Under the pieces are notes generated by a model. That model ran no database searches and had not been told where the DNA came from. It saw only the letters and a program-made list of their open reading frames with translations. From assembly GCA_003978075.1 (NCBI GenBank), contig QOAM01000020.1, positions 1 to 6,090 on the forward strand: 6,090 bases of DNA, given 5' to 3'. The DNA is from Thermodesulfatator sp. GTDB lineage: Bacteria > Desulfobacterota > Thermodesulfobacteria > Thermodesulfobacteriales > Thermodesulfobacteriaceae. The position numbers and the translations under genes were made by a program. Shown here one piece after another: positions 5,072 to 6,090 of this stretch (position 1 is the first letter of the stretch; the number at the start of each line of letters is the position of its first letter).

Positions 5072-5671
5072 ATGAAGGTAAAGGTAGGGCAGCCAGCCAT
5101 CGATTTTGAAGCGAATGCTTATGTTCCTGGAGAAGATTTTAAGACGGTGAAGCTTTCGGATTACAAGGGTCAATGGATTGTTCTTTGTTTTTATCCGGGG
5201 GACTTTACCTTCGTTTGACCTACGGAACTGGCAGCGGTCGCTGTCCACTATCCCGCTTTGAAGGAACTAGGGGTAGAAGTTCTGGCCATTAGCACGGACA
5301 GTCATTTCATCCACAAGGTTTGGCAGGAACAGGAGCTTTCCAAGATGGTGGAAGGGGGAGTGCCTTTTCCTTTGCTTTCGGACCCCGGAGGAAGGATCGG
5401 TCAGGTGTATGGGGTCTATGATGAGAGAGCCGGGGTGGACATAAGGGGGCGTTTCATTATTGATCCGGATTTTGTAGTGAAGGCTGTAGAAATTCTCACT
5501 CCTGAAGTGGGACGGAACCCCGAGGAACTCCTTCGGCAGATAAAGGCCTTGCAACACACGAGGAATACCGGAGAGGTCACCCCCTCGGGCTGGCAGCCGG
5601 GAGAAAAAACCTTAAAGCCTGGTCCGGCCTTAGTAGGAAAAGTGTGGGAGATCTGGAAACCGCAGGTCTAG
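5072..5671 (+). CDS. Selenocysteine-containing peroxiredoxin, AhpC/Prx1-like (in-frame TGA = Sec49)
   Basis: A thiol/selenol peroxidase reducing H2O2 and organic hydroperoxides in the cytoplasm. Read through the TGA at 5216-5218, it is a 199-residue protein in one frame. The thioredoxin-fold start GQPAIDFEANAY is followed by LSDYKGQWIVLCFYPGDFTFV-U-PTE, where the family has PxxFTFVCPTE, so TGA sits exactly at the peroxidatic position with Pro42 and Thr46 intact. The conserved Arg125 is in GVDIRGRFIIDP. The C-terminus GEVTPSGWQPGEKTL is the typical 2-Cys tail, but Thr170 stands where the resolving Cys of GEVCPxxW would be; Cys39 is the only cysteine left. The ATG at 5072 has AAGGAGGG seven bases upstream. 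Conservation is strong on both sides of the TGA, arguing for recoding rather than decay. SelA/SelB/SelC are not in the window. Confidence 0.87.
5216..5247 (+). promoter_or_regulatory. UGA selenocysteine codon with putative bacterial SECIS hairpin
   Basis: Directly after the TGA (5216-5218) the RNA can fold as UGGCAGC (5229-5235) against GCUGUC-C-A (5240-5247): four Watson-Crick pairs nearest the loop, one G-U, one G-C, then a U-A pair past a bulged C5246. The four-base apical loop is GGUC (5236-5239). The loop begins 18 nt after the UGA. A short upper stem with a GGUC-type loop in this position is the element recognised by SelB in E. coli fdhF mRNA. The hairpin lies within the coding sequence, as bacterial SECIS elements do. 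Confidence 0.75.
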
Positions 5672-5680
5672 AAAAAATTT

Positions 5681-5944
5681 TTAAAGGCGGGCCTTGCGCC
5701 AGCCTTGGGCCTTGAGACGTTCGACCCGTCTCTGGGCCCAGGTACGTATTTCTTGGAAATAAAGGAGAGGGTCTTCCTCTAAGAGGGATATAATGCGTTC
5801 TTTCTCGGCCTTTATTTCCTCTAGCTCCCCAGGATAGGTTTCTTTCCAACTAGCATATCCCTCATCAAAAATAAATTCCGGGGTAATCTCCTCCGGAGAT
5901 AAGTTTAATTTAGAACCCCCCACAAAACTTAACAAACGCCTCAC
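5681..5944 (-). pseudogene. Unknown protein, probably 5'-truncated by an IS fragment
   Basis: An 87-codon frame with a GTG at 5944 and no ATG. The body is charged and helical (PGELEEIKAEKERIISLLEE, then EIRTWAQRRVERLKAQGW), with an aromatic segment FIFDEGYASWKETYP near residues 29-43. No family is recognised. The GTG lies in bases that on the + strand encode the His of the IS3 transposase motif, so the first one or two codons belong to the inserted sequence and the original N-terminus is probably lost. Its stop faces the peroxiredoxin stop with only 9 nt between. It could still be a complete small gene starting at a GTG or TTG just inside the boundary, but no good ribosome binding site marks one. 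Confidence 0.5.
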
Positions 5945-6090
5945 AGTGACCGAGGAGTTCAGTATTTATCGATTCGGTATACGGAGCGACTAGGGGAGGC
6001 GGGGATAGAAAGTTCGGTGGGGAGCAAGGGGGATTCTTACGATAATGCTTTAGCGGAGACAGTAATAGGCCTTTACAAGACGGAGGTGAT
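5942..6090 (+). mobile_element. IS3-family transposase (OrfB) fragment, 5'-truncated and running off the window
   Basis: From 5942 one open frame encodes HSDRGVQYLSIRYTERL, then GIESSVGSKGDSYDNALAE and TVIGLYKTEVI up to the window end. This is the C-terminal catalytic half of the IS3-family DDE integrase. The Asp of HSD (5948-5950) and the Glu of LAE (6056-6058) are separated by exactly 35 residues, as the D35E signature requires. Similarity stops abruptly at 5941: the codons before are unrelated and a TAA occurs at 5930-5932. The piece therefore lacks its N-terminal half and OrfA and cannot transpose by itself. The rest of the element continues beyond the window. Confidence 0.92.

Noticed and set aside
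5216..5218. Reading the TGA as a true stop, giving a short protein plus a separate downstream gene
   Set aside because: The two segments are in the same frame, the family motif continues without loss across the TGA, the stop falls exactly on the catalytic residue, and a SECIS-like hairpin follows. The downstream piece has no start near its beginning.
5672..5700. Possible terminator between the peroxiredoxin and the converging gene (A6T5 run and a GGCG/CGCC stem)
   Set aside because: On the + strand the stem follows the T-run instead of preceding it. On the - strand the stem is only 4 bp with a long loop and lies inside the coding end. It is too weak to annotate.

Overview
The window looks like chromosomal DNA from a thermophilic, anaerobic, sulfur-cycling bacterium of the Thermodesulfobacteriota type. 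This is an inference from the protein style, the compact aroE-aroA-aroK cluster with GTG starts, the CGGC-domain protein and the apparent use of selenocysteine; no taxonomic marker such as rRNA is present.

Left part, 1-2363 (+ strand): the end of a shikimate-pathway operon. A 5'-truncated aroE (shikimate dehydrogenase) overlaps aroA (EPSP synthase) by 20 nt, and aroA overlaps aroK (shikimate kinase) by 4 nt. Together they carry out three consecutive or near-consecutive steps toward chorismate. The aroK frame is broken at a GGGGG run; adding one G restores a complete 176-residue kinase.

Middle left, 2388-3735 (- strand): a small YHS-type metal-binding membrane protein overlaps, by 34 nt, a secreted lytic transglycosylase with a DUF4124-like N-terminus. 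Upstream of these lies a CGGC-domain cysteine protein with a very strong ribosome binding site. An unexplained cysteine-rich open frame runs into its start.

Middle right, 4050-4600: a scar of insertion-sequence debris (an 8-bp inverted repeat with a truncated leader peptide, then a 22-bp-period tandem repeat like IS21-family ends). It lies against a two-gene tRNA unit on the - strand (tRNA-Ser(GCT), then tRNA-Thr(TGT)) with a readable sigma-70-type promoter.

Right part, 4627-6090: a weak hypothetical ORF, then the main point of interest. This is an AhpC/Prx1-like peroxiredoxin whose peroxidatic cysteine codon is an in-frame TGA at 5216-5218, followed by a compact stem-loop with a GGTC apical loop at the spacing expected of a bacterial SECIS. 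The gene is best read as a 199-residue selenoprotein (Sec49) that also lacks the usual C-terminal resolving cysteine. It converges on a 5'-truncated unknown gene on the - strand. That gene's start is cut by the C-terminal part of an IS3-family transposase running off the window.
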